A stretch of 64,000 nt of DNA from Eubacteriales bacterium (GTDB lineage: Bacteria > Bacillota > Clostridia > Oscillospirales > Acutalibacteraceae). The translations under genes were made by a program, and so were the position numbers. The notes under the pieces are model-generated. The model did not search any database. It had not been told where the DNA came from and saw nothing but the letters and a program-made list of their open reading frames with translations. Below are positions 8,288 through 19,327 of this stretch, one piece after another (position 1 is the stretch's first letter; every line of letters starts with the position of its first letter). Where the stretch lies: contig JAUNJO010000004.1 in the NCBI GenBank assembly GCA_030533225.1, positions 1 to 64,000 of the forward strand. Reading direction: 5' to 3'.

Positions 8288-9374
8288 TTTTTCCTTCCTC
8301 CATCATCTTTATAAATTTATCAAAAAGATAGGTGCTGTCCTCCGGTCCGGGGGCGCTTTCGGGGTGATACTGCACCGAAAAAACCTTATCTTCTTTATTT
8401 TCGACACCCTCTACGGTATTATCAAGGAGATTGATATGGGTGACCGTAAGAGGTGTACTTTTCAGACTATCACAGTCAACTGCATAGGAATGGTTCTGTG
8501 AGGTGATTTCGATTTTTCCCGTTGCAAGGTTTTTTACAGGGTGATTGCCGCCTCTGTGTCCGAATTTCAGCTTATAGCACCTTGCTCCGTAGGAAAGGCT
8601 GATAATCTGATGTCCGAGACAGATACCGAACATGGGATATTTGCCGTGTAACTGCTTAATTGTTTCAATAACCTCGGGCACATCGCCGGGGTCTCCCGGT
8701 CCGTTGGAAATAAAGACTCCGTCGGGAGAAAAGCTTTCTATTGTACGGGCATCGGTGTCATAAGGAACAACTGTCACCGAACACCCTCTGTTGTTGAGGC
8801 TTCGAACAATATTCTCTTTCATTCCGCAGTCAATGGCTACCACATTAAACTTTGAATTCGGCACTTCCTTTTTCAAAATGCTCTTCGAGGTTACCTTACT
8901 GACCGCGTCCCTCGGAACTTCGGTTCTGCTAAGCTTTGCAAGTCCTTCTTCGGCGGAGGTTTCAATGCCGCAGATAAGCACCTTACACATACCGTTATTG
9001 CGAATGAACCGTGTGAGCCTTCTTGTATCCACACCGAACACACCGGGAATACCGTACTTTTTCATAACATTTGACAGAGTTTCGGTGCTCCTGAAATTGG
9101 AGGGCTCATCGTTATTTTCCCCAACAATAAACGCTCCGATTGTGGGATTTACTGTCTCATAGTCTTCATCTGCCATACCGTAGTTTCCCATAAGAGGATA
9201 GGTCATAACGACCGCCTGATAGGTATAGGAGGGGTCTGACAGAATCTCCTGATAACCTACCATTGATGTATTAAAAACGATTTCGCAAACTTTATCGCAC
9301 TCGGCACCGAAAGAATAACCCATGATTTCGGTACCGTCTTCTAATATCAACTTGCGGTCAAATTCTCTAATCAT
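8280..9374 (-). CDS. carA: Carbamoyl-phosphate synthase small subunit CarA (glutaminase)
   Basis: A 364-residue subunit that hydrolyses glutamine and passes ammonia to CarB. The N-terminal CPSase_sm domain ([17 protein letters not shown]) is followed by a class I glutaminase with nucleophile C252 in GICLGHQ and the His of [10 protein letters not shown]. Length and architecture are standard. It starts 5 bp after purF and its end overlaps carB. It is the only carA in the window, although two carB genes are present. Confidence 0.97.
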   Translation of the reverse strand: MIREFDRKLILEDGTEIMGYSFGAECDKVCEIVFNTSMVGYQEILSDPSYTYQAVVMTYPLMGNYGMADEDYETVNPTIGAFIVGENNDEPSNFRSTETLSNVMKKYGIPGVFGVDTRRLTRFIRNNGMCKVLICGIETSAEEGLAKLSRTEVPRDAVSKVTSKSILKKEVPNSKFNVVAIDCGMKENIVRSLNNRGCSVTVVPYDTDARTIESFSPDGVFISNGPGDPGDVPEVIETIKQLHGKYPMFGICLGHQIISLSYGARCYKLKFGHRGGNHPVKNLATGKIEITSQNHSYAVDCDSLKSTPLTVTHINLLDNTVEGVENKEDKVFSVQYHPESAPGPEDSTYLFDKFIKMMEEGKNA

Positions 9375-9379
9375 ACTAA

Positions 9380-10801
9380 CTACCTCTTTTTTTCAGATAA
9401 CTTTTGTTCAAATCTGTCTTTTCTTGTGTCTTTAGGTATGGCGGTGGGATAACTGCCGTCAAAGCAAGCGCTGCAATATAAGGTGCATCCGGTCATCTCA
9501 CACAGCTGTTCCACCGGTAAATATCCCAGACTGTCCGCACCCATTATTTCGGCTATTTCCTCGACGCTGTGCTTACAGGCAATGAGATTTTCCTCGCTGT
9601 CAATATCAGTACCGTAATAGCAAGGATGTAAAAAGGGCGGAGAGGATATTCGCATATGAATTTCTTTTGCTCCGGCCTCTTTGAGGAGCTTTACTATTCT
9701 GCCTGAGGTTGTACCTCTGACAATAGAATCATCCACCAGTACGATTCGCTTGCCCTTTATATTTTTCTCGATTGCCGAAAGTTTAATTTTGACCTGGTCA
9801 AGTCTTGTAGACTGACCGGGAGAAATAAAGGTTCTTCCGATATATTTGTTCTTAATAAGACCGATGCTGTAAGGAATACCCGACTGCTGACTGTAGCCTA
9901 AAGCCGCATCAAGACCCGAATCGGGAACGCCGATTACCAGGTCGGCGTCAACCGGGTGAGTTCTCGCCAAAATTTCTCCTGCTCTGAATCTCGCTTCATG
10001 AACAGATACTCCGTTGATTACGGAATCGGGACGGGCAAAATATATATATTCGAAAACACAGAGTTTTTTGTCCTTTTTCTCACAGTGTTCCTTTCTGGAC
10101 ACAACGCCGTTTTCGCTGAAAACAAGGATTTCTCCCGGTTCAACATCACGGATTACCTCACCGCCTACCGCTTTAACGGCACAGCTTTCGGAGGCAACTA
10201 TATACATTCCGTCGGGAGTTTTGCCGAAGCAGAGAGGACGGAAGCCGTAGGGGTCTCTGGCGCAGATGAGCTTTTGCGGTGACATCAGCACAAGAGAATA
10301 TGCGCCGTCGAGAATATTCATGGCGCTGCTGACTGCGTCTTCAATGGAGGGTGTTTTCAGTCTTTCTTTTGTTATAATGTAAGCAATGGTTTCGGTATCG
10401 CTGGTGGTGTGAAAGATAGCGCCCGAAAGCTCAAGTTCATTGCGAAGTTCTGCGGAATTGGAGAGATTTCCGTTGTGAGCCAAAGCCATTCTGCCTTTTT
10501 GATGATTGACCTCAATGGGTTGGCAGTTGTTACGGTTATTTCCTCCCGTTGTGCCATAACGCACATGGCCAACTGCAATTTTGCCTTCGGGCAAGGAGTT
10601 GAGCACCCCGCCTGCGAAAACTTCGCTGACAAGTCCTAAATCCTTATGTGAAGTGAAAATACCGTCGTCATTTACAACTATTCCACAGCTCTCCTGACCT
10701 CTGTGCTGAAGAGCATAAAGGCCGAAATAGGATATACTTGCCACATCGCAGGCCTTCGGTGACATCACACCGAACACACCGCATTCCTCGTGGATACTCA
10801 T
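9380..10801 (-). CDS. purF: Amidophosphoribosyltransferase PurF
   Basis: A 473-residue enzyme for the first committed purine step: PRPP plus glutamine to phosphoribosylamine. The class II glutaminase nucleophile is C7 after a six-residue propeptide ([12 protein letters not shown]), as in the Bacillus-type enzyme, and the PRPP-binding loop [13 protein letters not shown] is present in the C-terminal half. Cysteines in CYYGTDI and [10 protein letters not shown] fit a Bacillus-type oxygen-sensitive Fe-S cluster, common in anaerobes. The start overlaps the pyrG stop by 4 bp, so translation is likely coupled. Confidence 0.97.
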   Translation of the reverse strand: MSIHEECGVFGVMSPKACDVASISYFGLYALQHRGQESCGIVVNDDGIFTSHKDLGLVSEVFAGGVLNSLPEGKIAVGHVRYGTTGGNNRNNCQPIEVNHQKGRMALAHNGNLSNSAELRNELELSGAIFHTTSDTETIAYIITKERLKTPSIEDAVSSAMNILDGAYSLVLMSPQKLICARDPYGFRPLCFGKTPDGMYIVASESCAVKAVGGEVIRDVEPGEILVFSENGVVSRKEHCEKKDKKLCVFEYIYFARPDSVINGVSVHEARFRAGEILARTHPVDADLVIGVPDSGLDAALGYSQQSGIPYSIGLIKNKYIGRTFISPGQSTRLDQVKIKLSAIEKNIKGKRIVLVDDSIVRGTTSGRIVKLLKEAGAKEIHMRISSPPFLHPCYYGTDIDSEENLIACKHSVEEIAEIMGADSLGYLPVEQLCEMTGCTLYCSACFDGSYPTAIPKDTRKDRFEQKLSEKKR

Positions 10802-12411
10802 ACTTTCTCACCCACAGCCTTCCGGAATGCAGCACCTATAAAGCCCTTAAACAAGGGATGTGCTCTATTTGGTCTGCTTGCAAACTCAGGGTGATACTGC
10901 ACACCTACATGGAAAGGTCTGTCGCTGAGCTCCACCGTTTCAACAAGTCTGCCGTCGGGAGAAGTACCTGCAAGGGTAAGTCCTGCTTTCTCACACATAT
11001 CTCTGTAATCGTTGTTAAACTCATAGCGGTGACGGTGGCGTTCGCTGATATTGGTAGTTCCGTAAAGCTTTGCGATTACGCTGTCTTCCTTCATAACGCA
11101 GGGATAAGCGCCAAGTCTGAGTGTGCCTCCCTTATCCACTTCGTCACTCTGTCCGGGCATGAAGTCAATTACCTTATGAGGACATGCTTCATCAAATTCG
11201 CCGGAGTTGGCATCTGTAATACCCAATACATTCCTTGCAAATTCAATAACGGAAATCTGCATACCAAGGCAGATACCGAAGTATGGAATATGATTTTCCC
11301 TGGCATATTTTGCAGCACTTATCATACCCTCGATTCCTCTGTCTCCGAATCCTCCCGGAACAATAATGCCGTGAAGTCCGCCCAGTATCTCCCGCGCATT
11401 TGAATCGTTCAGGTTTTCCGAATCAATCCAGCTGATTTTAATATGGGTGTTGTATACATATCCTGCATGGCGAAGTGCCTCCGCAACGGAGAGATATGCA
11501 TCGTGAAGCTCCGTATATTTGCCCACAAGTCCGATATTTACGCTGTGTGTTCTGTTCTTGATTCTTTCGACCATTTCAGTCCATTCCAAAAGTTCTGCAG
11601 GCTTGGTTTCAAGATTGAGCTCTCGGCAAACAACCTCTGAGAAATTCGCTTTTTCGAGCATGAGAGGTGCTTCGTAAAGGATAGGCAGAGTGATGTTTTC
11701 GATTACACAGTCGGGCTTAACATTGCAGAACAGTGAAATTTTCTTGAAAATAGATTCTTCAAGAGGCTTATCACAGCGAAGCACAATAATGTCGGGACTT
11801 ATTCCCATTCCCTGAAGTTCTTTGACGGAATGCTGGGTGGGTTTTGACTTATGCTCGTCTGAACCGCTTAAAAAGGGTACCAAGGTCACATGGATGAAAA
11901 GACTGTTTTCCTTGCCTACTTCAAGGGACACCTGACGGATTGCTTCAAGGAAAGGCTGAGACTCGATGTCACCTATAGTACCGCCGATTTCCGTGATTAC
12001 CACATCTGCGTCGGTTTGTCTGCCGACTCTGTAAATAAAGGCTTTTATTTCATCGGTGATATGAGGAATAACCTGTACGGTAGAGCCGAGATATTCGCCC
12101 CGTCTCTCCTTGTTGAGAACATTCCAATACACCTTGCCGGTGGTAAGGTTGGAGAACTTATTGAGGTTTTCGTCGATGAAGCGCTCATAGTGTCCCAGAT
12201 CAAGGTCAGTTTCCGCACCGTCAGCCGTGACGAACACCTCGCCGTGCTGATAAGGGCTCATTGTACCCGGGTCAACATTGATGTAGGGGTCGAGCTTTTG
12301 GGCAGCAACCTTTAAGCCTCGGCTCTTGAGAAGTCTGCCGAGGGATGCCGCTGTGATGCCCTTACCGAGGCCCGATACAACTCCGCCTGTAACAAATATA
12401 TATTTCGTCAT
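10798..12411 (-). CDS. pyrG: CTP synthase PyrG
   Basis: A 537-residue glutamine-dependent enzyme converting UTP to CTP. The N-terminal synthase domain begins [18 protein letters not shown]; the class I glutaminase domain has GICLGMQ as nucleophile elbow. The start at 12411 follows AGGAG by 7 bases. A longer frame beginning at 12468 would run into the guaA 3' end and adds 19 non-conserved residues, so it is rejected. The gene is between guaA and purF and is one of four glutamine amidotransferases in this operon. Confidence 0.97.
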   Translation of the reverse strand: MTKYIFVTGGVVSGLGKGITAASLGRLLKSRGLKVAAQKLDPYINVDPGTMSPYQHGEVFVTADGAETDLDLGHYERFIDENLNKFSNLTTGKVYWNVLNKERRGEYLGSTVQVIPHITDEIKAFIYRVGRQTDADVVITEIGGTIGDIESQPFLEAIRQVSLEVGKENSLFIHVTLVPFLSGSDEHKSKPTQHSVKELQGMGISPDIIVLRCDKPLEESIFKKISLFCNVKPDCVIENITLPILYEAPLMLEKANFSEVVCRELNLETKPAELLEWTEMVERIKNRTHSVNIGLVGKYTELHDAYLSVAEALRHAGYVYNTHIKISWIDSENLNDSNAREILGGLHGIIVPGGFGDRGIEGMISAAKYARENHIPYFGICLGMQISVIEFARNVLGITDANSGEFDEACPHKVIDFMPGQSDEVDKGGTLRLGAYPCVMKEDSVIAKLYGTTNISERHRHRYEFNNDYRDMCEKAGLTLAGTSPDGRLVETVELSDRPFHVGVQYHPEFASRPNRAHPLFKGFIGAAFRKAVGEKV

Positions 12412-12424
12412 AGCAATCACTCCT

Positions 12425-13960
12425 TTATTCCCACTCCACCGTTGCCGGAGGCTTTGAGGTAATGTCATAAACCACTCTGGTAATTTCCGTAATTTCGCCT
12501 GTTATACGATTGCTTGCCCTCTCCAGAGTCTCATAAGGAATACGCGTCCACTGTGCTGTCATAAAGTCATCGGTTGTGACGGCACGCAGAGCAAGCACAT
12601 AGCCATAGGCTCTTGCGTCGCCTTTGACACCGACGCTGAAAGAATCGGTAAGCACCGCAAAATACTGATTGGTTTCTATTTTCTCCGGGCTTCGGTCAAT
12701 TTCCTCTCTGAAAATCGCATCAGCCTCTTTGAGAATATCAAGCTTTGATTTTGTGATTTCTCCTATCACCCTAACCGCAAGTCCGGGTCCCGGGAAGGGC
12801 TGACGGTAAACAAGTTCATTTGGCAGACCGAGTTTTACTCCAACCTCACGGACTTCGTCTTTGAATAAGTCACAAAGAGGTTCTGCAATGCTTTCGAAAC
12901 TTATTACATCCGGCAAACCGCCCACATTGTGATGGCTTTTGATTACTGCCGAATCGCCTTTGCCGCTTTCGATAACATCGGGATAGATTGTGCCCTGTGC
13001 CAAAACATCAATTTTACCCAGTTTTTTTGCTTCATCTTCAAAAACGCGTATGAACTCCTCACCGATTATTTTGCGTTTTTCTTCCGGCTCGGTTACACCT
13101 TTGAGCTTCCGAAGAAATCTATCCTGTGCGTTAACGCGGATTAAATTCATACCAAATTTACCCTTAAATGTGTTTTCAACAAAGTCGCCCTCGTCTTTGC
13201 GAAGGAGTCCGTGGTCAACGAAAACACAGATTAAGTTGTCACCCACGGCTTTATACAGGAGCGCCGCCGCAACAGAGGAATCAACGCCTCCCGAAAGTGC
13301 CAGAAGCACCTTTTTACCCTTGAGCTCTTCTCTGTATTTCTCGGCAGTTTTCTCGATGAAATCCTCCATTTTCCAGTTACCCGAGCATTTGCAGACGTTG
13401 TAAAGGAAATTTTTGAGGATGATTTTGCCGTACTCGGTGTGGGTTACCTCGGGGTGAAACTGAACACCGTAAAGTGCTTTTCCGTCACAAGAAAAAGCAG
13501 CCGCGGGACAGTTATCCGTAGTGGCGATAACGGTAAATCCTTGGGGTACTTCCGATACATAGTCCGTATGGCTCATGAATGAGTCGCTCTTCTTCGGCAC
13601 ACCTTCAAACAAGGGACTGTCGTTCACATACAAAACAGTATTTCCGTATTCGCTTCTGTCGGCGGCACTCTGAACCTTACCGCCGGCCATGAAAGCTAAA
13701 AGCTGTGCTCCGTAGCATATACCTAAAATCGGAATACCCAAATTTAAGATTTCAGGGTCGAAGTGAGGAGAACTCTCATCATAAACGCTGTTGGGTCCTC
13801 CCGTAAAAATAACACCTTTGTAGCCGGCATTTTTAATATCCTCACAGGATATTTTGTTGTATGGCTTTATTTCGGCATATACCTTCTGTTCACGCACACG
13901 ACGGGCAATAAGCTGGTTGTACTGACCGCCGAAATCTAAAACAAGGATTTTTTCGTTCAT
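12425..13960 (-). CDS. guaA: GMP synthase (glutamine-hydrolysing) GuaA
   Basis: A 511-residue enzyme that aminates XMP to GMP using glutamine and ATP. Domains in order: class I glutaminase (GICYGAQ nucleophile, [12 protein letters not shown]), ATP-pyrophosphatase P-loop [14 protein letters not shown] near residue 225, and the C-terminal dimerisation domain with [13 protein letters not shown]. Length is normal. It lies 13 bp after purB; the purC-purA-purB-guaA junctions all have the same 13-bp spacing, a sign of one compact transcription unit. Confidence 0.97.
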   Translation of the reverse strand: MNEKILVLDFGGQYNQLIARRVREQKVYAEIKPYNKISCEDIKNAGYKGVIFTGGPNSVYDESSPHFDPEILNLGIPILGICYGAQLLAFMAGGKVQSAADRSEYGNTVLYVNDSPLFEGVPKKSDSFMSHTDYVSEVPQGFTVIATTDNCPAAAFSCDGKALYGVQFHPEVTHTEYGKIILKNFLYNVCKCSGNWKMEDFIEKTAEKYREELKGKKVLLALSGGVDSSVAAALLYKAVGDNLICVFVDHGLLRKDEGDFVENTFKGKFGMNLIRVNAQDRFLRKLKGVTEPEEKRKIIGEEFIRVFEDEAKKLGKIDVLAQGTIYPDVIESGKGDSAVIKSHHNVGGLPDVISFESIAEPLCDLFKDEVREVGVKLGLPNELVYRQPFPGPGLAVRVIGEITKSKLDILKEADAIFREEIDRSPEKIETNQYFAVLTDSFSVGVKGDARAYGYVLALRAVTTDDFMTAQWTRIPYETLERASNRITGEITEITRVVYDITSKPPATVEWE

Positions 13961-13973
13961 CTTTTCACCGCCT

Positions 13974-15389
13974 TTATAATGAAATCTCTGCAGTAGTACG
14001 CTCTACATCTGAAATAACGGGTTTGACTTCCCTGAGGAAATTATCAACCTGCTCGGGACATCTTCCGATATACAGAGAAGGACAGAGAAGCTTTTCCATT
14101 TCTTCGTACTCAAGGCCGAATTTTTCTTCACGGCTCAAGTATTTAAGCAAGTCGCAAGCGCCGCCGTTTTTCATTTCTTCGGTAGCCTTCATGGAGCAAA
14201 CACGAATAATCTCGTGAAGTTCCTGACGGTCACCGCCCTTTTTGGTTGCTTCCATAAGCAGATTTTCCGTTGCAATAAAGGGCAGATATTCGCTGACGGT
14301 TTTTGCAATGATTTTTTCGTTTACTCTAAGTCCGTCGGTCACATTCTGGCAAAGACGAAGCACCGCATCGGCACAGAGGAAGCCCTCAGGCATGGAAATT
14401 CGTCTGTTGGCGGAATCGTCAAGAGTACGCTCCAACCACTGGGTGGAAGCAGTCATTGCCGCATTTGTCACATCGGAAATCAGGTAACGGGAAAGGGAGC
14501 AAATTCTTTCGCTTCTCATAGGATTGCGCTTATATGCCATTGCTGATGAACCGATCTGGTTTTTCTCGAAAGGCTCTTCCACCTGACGGTCGTGCTGCAA
14601 AAGGCGGATATCGTTTGCCATTCTGTATGCGCTTTGTGCAACGGCGGAAAGAGTGCTCAAAATTCTCGAATCAAGTTTTCTGGGATAGGTTTGACCGCAG
14701 ACGGCAAATTTTTTCTCAAAGCCGAAGTCCTTTGCAATCATCTCGTTCATCTTGTCGATCTTCGCAGTGTCACCGTCAAAAAGTTCTACAAAAGAGGCTT
14801 CTGTGCCGGTTGTTCCTCTGCATCCCAAAAATTTGAAGTTGTCGAGAATGAAATCAATTTCCTCTAAGTCAGCAAGAAAATCCTGCATCCAGAGGGTTGC
14901 TCTCTTGCCCACAGTCACAAGCTGTGCAGGCTGATAATGGGTATAGCCCAGGGTGGGAAGCGCCTTGTATTTTTCGGCAAAATCAGCAAGGTTTGCAATA
15001 ACTTTCTTAAGCTCGTTTCTAAGATATACAAGAGCGTCTCTGTATATGACGATGTCTGCATTATCGGTAACATAACAGCTTGTGGCGCCGAGATGAATAA
15101 TACCTGCGGCATCGGGCGCAACCACTCCGTAAGCATATACATGTGCCATAACATCGTGACGGACCAGAGCCTCTCTTTGTCTTACACATTCGTAGTCGAT
15201 GTTTTCTATATTTTTTTCAAGCTCTGAAATCTGTTCGTCGCTTATTGGTAAACCGAGAGCTTTTTCAGCCTTTGCTAAACTGACCCACAGTTTTCGCCAT
15301 GTTTGATACCGGGTATCCGAGGAAAAAAGATTTAGCATATAATCGGAGGCATAGCGTGAAGATAAGGGGGATTCGTATTTATTTGTCAT
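13974..15389 (-). CDS. purB: Adenylosuccinate lyase PurB
   Basis: A 471-residue lyase of the fumarase/aspartase superfamily. It removes fumarate from SAICAR and from adenylosuccinate, so it acts after both PurC and PurA, whose genes are directly upstream. The signature loop is [15 protein letters not shown]. Length is close to the animal-type PurB rather than the 430-residue Bacillus form. AAGGAG precedes the ATG. Confidence 0.96.
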   Translation of the reverse strand: MTNKYESPLSSRYASDYMLNLFSSDTRYQTWRKLWVSLAKAEKALGLPISDEQISELEKNIENIDYECVRQREALVRHDVMAHVYAYGVVAPDAAGIIHLGATSCYVTDNADIVIYRDALVYLRNELKKVIANLADFAEKYKALPTLGYTHYQPAQLVTVGKRATLWMQDFLADLEEIDFILDNFKFLGCRGTTGTEASFVELFDGDTAKIDKMNEMIAKDFGFEKKFAVCGQTYPRKLDSRILSTLSAVAQSAYRMANDIRLLQHDRQVEEPFEKNQIGSSAMAYKRNPMRSERICSLSRYLISDVTNAAMTASTQWLERTLDDSANRRISMPEGFLCADAVLRLCQNVTDGLRVNEKIIAKTVSEYLPFIATENLLMEATKKGGDRQELHEIIRVCSMKATEEMKNGGACDLLKYLSREEKFGLEYEEMEKLLCPSLYIGRCPEQVDNFLREVKPVISDVERTTAEISL

Positions 15390-15402
15390 AATTAAACTCC
15401 TT

Positions 15403-16677
15403 TTATCTCAAAATGATGCTGTCGCGTTCAGGACCGACTGATACATACTTAATTGGGCATCCAAGGGTATTTTCCAAATATGTTACATACTCCTGTGCGG
15501 CCTCGGGGAGATCCTCCCATTTGCGAACTCCCGATATATCCTGCATCCAACCCTTTTTATAAGTAATCACCGGTGTAGCGTCACTCAAGGCTGCGGGGAA
15601 CGGAAAACGGTGAATTTCCTTTCCGTCTAACATATATGATTCGCATACAGGAATCTGCTCCATGCCCGAGAGAACGTCGAGCTTAGTAAGAGCAATTTCT
15701 GTTGCACCCTGTACCTCAATGCCGTAGGAGGTTGCCACTATGTCCATTGCACCTACACGGCGAGGTCTGCCGGTTTTGGCTCCGTACTCGTTGCCTGCTT
15801 TTCGCAGTTCTTCAGCTTCATCACCGAACATTTCCGACACAAAGGGGCCTTCACCCACACAGGTGGAATATGCTTTTACAACGCCCAAAACTCTCTCGAT
15901 TTTTGCACCGGGAAATCCTGAGCCGATGGGAGCATAAGCGGCGGTGGTATTTGAGGAGGTTGTGTAGGGATAAATTCCGTAGTCCAAATCCCTCAGAGAG
16001 CCGAGCTGTGCTTCAAATAAGATTTTCTTGCCATTCTCCGAAGCGGTTTTCAGCACCTCTCCCGTATCACAGACAAAGGGCTTGATTTTTTCGCAGTAAG
16101 TGTTTAGCCAATCGGTAATTTCGGCTTCGGTTATGGGTTCCGCACCGTATACTCCCGTAAGGATGAGGTTTTTCCACTCAAGCAGGTCCCTAAGATGCTC
16201 TTTGATTTTTTCGGGGTAAAAAAGCTCGCCTGCCAAAATTGTCTTCTTTTGGTACTTGTCCGAATAGAAGGGTGCTATTCCCTGTTTTGTTGAGCCGTAT
16301 TTTTTGTCGGCAAGTCTCTTTTCCTCAAGCTCGTCCATTTCTCTGTGCCAAGGGAGCAAAAGCGAGGCACGGTCGCTGATTTTTAGATTTTCCGGTGTAA
16401 TCCCGACACCCTGTTCGCATACGGAGGATATTTCATTCCAAAGATTTTCGGGGTCCAGCGCTACGCCGTTGCCCAGAATGTTTACAACACCATCTCTGAA
16501 AATTCCCGAAGGCAGGAGGTGTAAGGCAAATTTGCCTTTGTCGTTGATAACTGTATGTCCTGCGTTTCCTCCGCCCTGATATCGAACCACAATGTCATAT
16601 TCTTCGGTCAGAAGGTCGACCATTCTTCCTTTGCCTTCGTCACCCCAGTTAATACCTACAATTGCACAGTTAGCCAT
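15403..16677 (-). CDS. purA: Adenylosuccinate synthetase PurA
   Basis: A 424-residue GTP-dependent enzyme that joins IMP and aspartate, the first step to AMP. The GTP loop NWGDEGKGRMVD is near the N-terminus, with GGGNAGHT and, later, GRPRRVGAMD and TKLDVL. The start at 16677 (MANCAIVG) follows TGGAGG; the 27-base longer frame overlaps purC and is rejected. Confidence 0.97.
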   Translation of the reverse strand: MANCAIVGINWGDEGKGRMVDLLTEEYDIVVRYQGGGNAGHTVINDKGKFALHLLPSGIFRDGVVNILGNGVALDPENLWNEISSVCEQGVGITPENLKISDRASLLLPWHREMDELEEKRLADKKYGSTKQGIAPFYSDKYQKKTILAGELFYPEKIKEHLRDLLEWKNLILTGVYGAEPITEAEITDWLNTYCEKIKPFVCDTGEVLKTASENGKKILFEAQLGSLRDLDYGIYPYTTSSNTTAAYAPIGSGFPGAKIERVLGVVKAYSTCVGEGPFVSEMFGDEAEELRKAGNEYGAKTGRPRRVGAMDIVATSYGIEVQGATEIALTKLDVLSGMEQIPVCESYMLDGKEIHRFPFPAALSDATPVITYKKGWMQDISGVRKWEDLPEAAQEYVTYLENTLGCPIKYVSVGPERDSIILR

Positions 16678-16690
16678 TTTCCATCCTCCA

Positions 16691-17404
16691 TTAAATATGC
16701 TCATAAAGACGCTTCATAACCTCATTGTATGCGTCCTCAACGCCGCCCAGGTCACGGCGGAAACGGTCCTTGTCTAACTTTTCACCTGTTTTGCTGTCCC
16801 AAAGTCTGCAGGTATCGGGGCTGATCTCATCAGCCAGAACAACAGTTCCGTCCGAAAGTCTGCCGAATTCAATCTTGAAGTCCACCAGGGTTACACCGCA
16901 CTCACTCCAAAAATCTTTGAGAAGCTCGTTGATTTTGAAGGTGTAGGCTTTAACGGTCTCTATCTCTTCCCTGCTGCAAAGTCCCAAGGCGATTGCATGG
17001 TAGCTGTTGCAAAGGGGATCGCCTAAATCATCGTTTTTGTAAGAAAACTCAATGGTGGGAGAGTCGAAACGCTTGCCCTCGGGAACTCCGTAATTCTTGG
17101 AAAACGAGCCTGCGGCAATATTGCGGACAATAACCTCAAGAGGTAAAATCTCAACTCTCTTAACAAGGGTTTCACGGTCGGAAAGCTCCTCAACAAAATG
17201 AGTGGGCACACCTTGTGCTTCTAGCCTCTTCATCAAGAGATTGCTCATTTTGTTGTTGATTACACCTTTACCGCTGATTGTTCCCTTTTTCAGTCCGTTA
17301 AATGCAGTTGCATCGTCCTTATAAGCGACAATAAGAAGCTGTGGGTTATCTGTTTCAAAAACTTTCTTTGCTTTTCCTTCGTAAAGCTGATTTCTTTTTT
17401 CCAT
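16691..17404 (-). CDS. purC: SAICAR synthetase PurC
   Basis: A 237-residue ATP-dependent ligase adding aspartate to CAIR in purine synthesis. Motifs: [13 protein letters not shown], the conserved VVRNIAAGS and [10 protein letters not shown]. It is the first gene of the eleven-gene operon, with GGAGG ahead of the ATG. The upstream leader carries a promoter, two ANTAR-type hairpins and a terminator, so the whole operon is probably controlled by antitermination rather than by PurR or a purine riboswitch. Confidence 0.97.
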   Translation of the reverse strand: MEKRNQLYEGKAKKVFETDNPQLLIVAYKDDATAFNGLKKGTISGKGVINNKMSNLLMKRLEAQGVPTHFVEELSDRETLVKRVEILPLEVIVRNIAAGSFSKNYGVPEGKRFDSPTIEFSYKNDDLGDPLCNSYHAIALGLCSREEIETVKAYTFKINELLKDFWSECGVTLVDFKIEFGRLSDGTVVLADEISPDTCRLWDSKTGEKLDKDRFRRDLGGVEDAYNEVMKRLYEHI

Positions 17405-17434
17405 AAACTAAACCTCCATAGTTTACTACAATAT

Positions 17435-17480
17435 AAAAGGGGCAGTGGCATCTATATTATTATCAAGACGCCATTGCCCC
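17435..17480 (-). terminator. Leader attenuator of the purC operon
   Basis: On the minus strand GGGGCAATGGCGTCT pairs with AGATGCCACTGCCCC (one A.C mismatch, one G.U) and runs into TTTTATAT, 30 bases before the purC start. Its 5' arm is the same sequence that forms the second ANTAR-type hairpin, so the two structures are mutually exclusive. Confidence 0.8.
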
Positions 17481-17482
17481 AA
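17463..17482 (-). promoter_or_regulatory. ANTAR-type hairpin 2 of the purC leader
   Basis: Minus strand: TTGGGGC-AATGGC-GTCTTGA. The loop AATGGC has A1 and G4; the 7-bp stem is wobble-rich. It overlaps the 5' arm of the attenuator. Confidence 0.65.
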
Positions 17483-17532
17483 AAATATTAAATTTGCAAA
17501 AAAGCAGGCAGAGACACTTTGGGTATATGAAT

Positions 17533-17552
17533 TAAAGACGCCATTGCCTTTA
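17533..17552 (-). promoter_or_regulatory. ANTAR-type hairpin 1 of the purC leader
   Basis: Minus strand: TAAAGGC-AATGGC-GTCTTTA, a complete 7-bp stem (one G.U) around hexaloop AATGGC with A1 and G4. It begins just after the expected transcription start. The same loop recurs in hairpin 2. Confidence 0.75.
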
Positions 17553-17559
17553 CCAAAGT

Positions 17560-17588
17560 ATTATACTCTTTTTCGACCGTCTTGTCAA
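17560..17588 (-). promoter_or_regulatory. Promoter of the purC operon
   Basis: TTGACA (17588-17583), 17-bp spacer, TATAAT (17565-17560), both consensus. The leader from here to purC is about 150 nt. Confidence 0.85.
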
Positions 17589-17616
17589 CTGCTTGAGATA
17601 AGGTTTTTTATGGCTC

Positions 17617-17655
17617 AAAAAAACACATCGCACTTTATATACGATGTGTTTTTTG
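17617..17655 (-). terminator. Terminator after asnB
   Basis: AAACACATCG pairs with CGATGTGTTTT on the minus strand and is followed by TTTTTTGAG, starting within ten bases of the asnB stop. It separates asnB from the purC promoter. Confidence 0.85.
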
Positions 17656-17657
17656 CT

Positions 17658-19238
17658 TTATTTTCCGCTGTCGCCGTAGTTTGAAAGAACCCGTGCAGAG
17701 GGGTCATTAACATTACAGCCTTCCCAGGATTTGTTGGGCATCCAAAAATCCGCAATCATCTCTGCTTGAGAAGGATAGTATTTTTCAAAAATATCGCGGT
17801 AAAGAAGTGACTCTTTCGTAAAGGGCTGAGCGTAAGAATACTTTTTGCAGGACGCTTCAAATTCTTCGTCGGAGTACTGTGTTTCTGCATACTCTTTCAG
17901 GTAGTCAACCATAGAGTGACCCACTGCATCGGAAAATGCCGCTTTTTCACGCCACAGGATTTCATCGGGTAGATAATCCATACCCTCAAAAGCATGACGA
18001 AGCAGGTATTTTCCCTTGCCGTAGGTGTTGATTTTCACCTTCGGGTCTACCGCCATTACATACTTTACGAAATCAATATCTCCAAAAGGCACTCTTGCTT
18101 CCAACGAGTTTACGGAAATACATCTGTCGGCACGAAGCACATCGTACATATGCAGTTCCCTGATTCTCTTTTCGGATTCCTCCTGGAAAGCCTCGGGAGA
18201 GGGTGCGAAATCGGTGTATTTGTATCCGAACAGCTCATCCGAAATCTCACCTGTTAAAAGCACACGAATATCCGTCTTTTCGTGAATAGCTTTACAGAGA
18301 AGATACATGCCCATACTTGCTCTGACGGTAGTAATATCAAAGGTACCGAGGGTATAAATTACTGTTTCCAGGGAGGAAATAACCTCCTCGGGTGTCATAA
18401 ATATTTCCGTATGCTCACTGCCTATGAAGTCGGCAACCTGACGCGCGTATTTAAGATCTATGGCATCCTCTGTCATACCGATAGCAAAGGTTTTTATGGG
18501 AGTTTTGCTTTTCTTTGCGGCAATAGCGCAAACCAAGGAGGAATCAAGTCCTCCCGAAAGCAGGAAACCAACCTTTGCATCGGCAATAAGGCGTTTCTCA
18601 ACACCTGAAATCAGCTTCTCACGGATGTTTTTGCAGACCGTTTCCACATTGTCGTCCAAGACTTTCTCTACAGAAGCGATATCGCAGAAGCTTATAAACT
18701 CTCCGTCCTTGTAGTAGTGTCCCGGTGGGAAAGGCATAATCTTTTTCGCTAAGCCCACAAGGTTTTTAGGCTCACTTGCAAAGAGAATAGTATTCCGGTT
18801 GTCATAGCCGTAATACAGAGGGCGAATACCGATAGGGTCACGGGCTGCGATATACTCATGATTATCGCCGTCATAAATCACAAGTGCAAATTCCGCATCG
18901 AGCATAGGAAACATATTCACGCCGTACTCTTTGTAAAGAGGGAGCAGAATCTCGCAGTCGGAATCGCTTTTGAAAGTGTATTTGCTCTTGAGTTCATTCT
19001 TAAGGTTTTCAAACCCGTATATTTCACCGTTGCAAATGCAATAGCTGTTATCAAGATTAAAGGGCTGCATTCCCTCGGGGGTAAGTCCCATAATCGCCAA
19101 ACGGTGAAATCCCAGCAAGCCTTCGCCGGTATCAATTATTCTTGAATCGTCAGGACCACGGGAAACAGTCCTTTGAAAACCCTTTAGAAAACACTCTTTT
19201 GTGGCGGAGTCACCACAATAACCCATTATTGAACACAT
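17658..19238 (-). CDS. asnB: Asparagine synthase B (glutamine-hydrolysing)
   Basis: A 526-residue enzyme making asparagine from aspartate, glutamine and ATP. The class II glutaminase needs Cys as residue 2, which fixes the start at 19238 (MCSIMGYCG), 6 bases after AAGGAG; the longer frame to 19283 is rejected. The C-terminal synthetase domain has the pyrophosphate loop LLSGGLDSSLVCAI and the later ELFGYKYTDFAPS. It lies downstream of amt in the nitrogen cluster, with a 12-bp hairpin in the gap, and ends at a strong terminator. Confidence 0.96.
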   Translation of the reverse strand: MCSIMGYCGDSATKECFLKGFQRTVSRGPDDSRIIDTGEGLLGFHRLAIMGLTPEGMQPFNLDNSYCICNGEIYGFENLKNELKSKYTFKSDSDCEILLPLYKEYGVNMFPMLDAEFALVIYDGDNHEYIAARDPIGIRPLYYGYDNRNTILFASEPKNLVGLAKKIMPFPPGHYYKDGEFISFCDIASVEKVLDDNVETVCKNIREKLISGVEKRLIADAKVGFLLSGGLDSSLVCAIAAKKSKTPIKTFAIGMTEDAIDLKYARQVADFIGSEHTEIFMTPEEVISSLETVIYTLGTFDITTVRASMGMYLLCKAIHEKTDIRVLLTGEISDELFGYKYTDFAPSPEAFQEESEKRIRELHMYDVLRADRCISVNSLEARVPFGDIDFVKYVMAVDPKVKINTYGKGKYLLRHAFEGMDYLPDEILWREKAAFSDAVGHSMVDYLKEYAETQYSDEEFEASCKKYSYAQPFTKESLLYRDIFEKYYPSQAEMIADFWMPNKSWEGCNVNDPSARVLSNYGDSGK

Positions 19239-19263
19239 AGATTTTCTCCTTCCGTATACAGCT

Positions 19264-19294
19264 AAACAGAAGCCGATTTTCACGGCTTCTGTTT
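19264..19294 (-). terminator. Perfect 12-bp hairpin between amt and asnB
   Basis: AAACAGAAGCCG / CGGCTTCTGTTT with a 7-base loop. There is no T-run on the minus strand after it, so it may be a processing or stability element in the amt-asnB transcript instead of a terminator. It does not have the ANTAR hexaloop. Confidence 0.5.
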
Positions 19295-19327
19295 AATTAA
19301 TCCCTAAGGATAGCTTTTTGCAAGTTT

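Noticed and set aside
17405..17605. Purine, PRPP or ppGpp riboswitch ahead of purC.
   Set aside because: None of the conserved cores of those riboswitches is present; the repeated AATGGC hexaloop hairpins explain the leader better.
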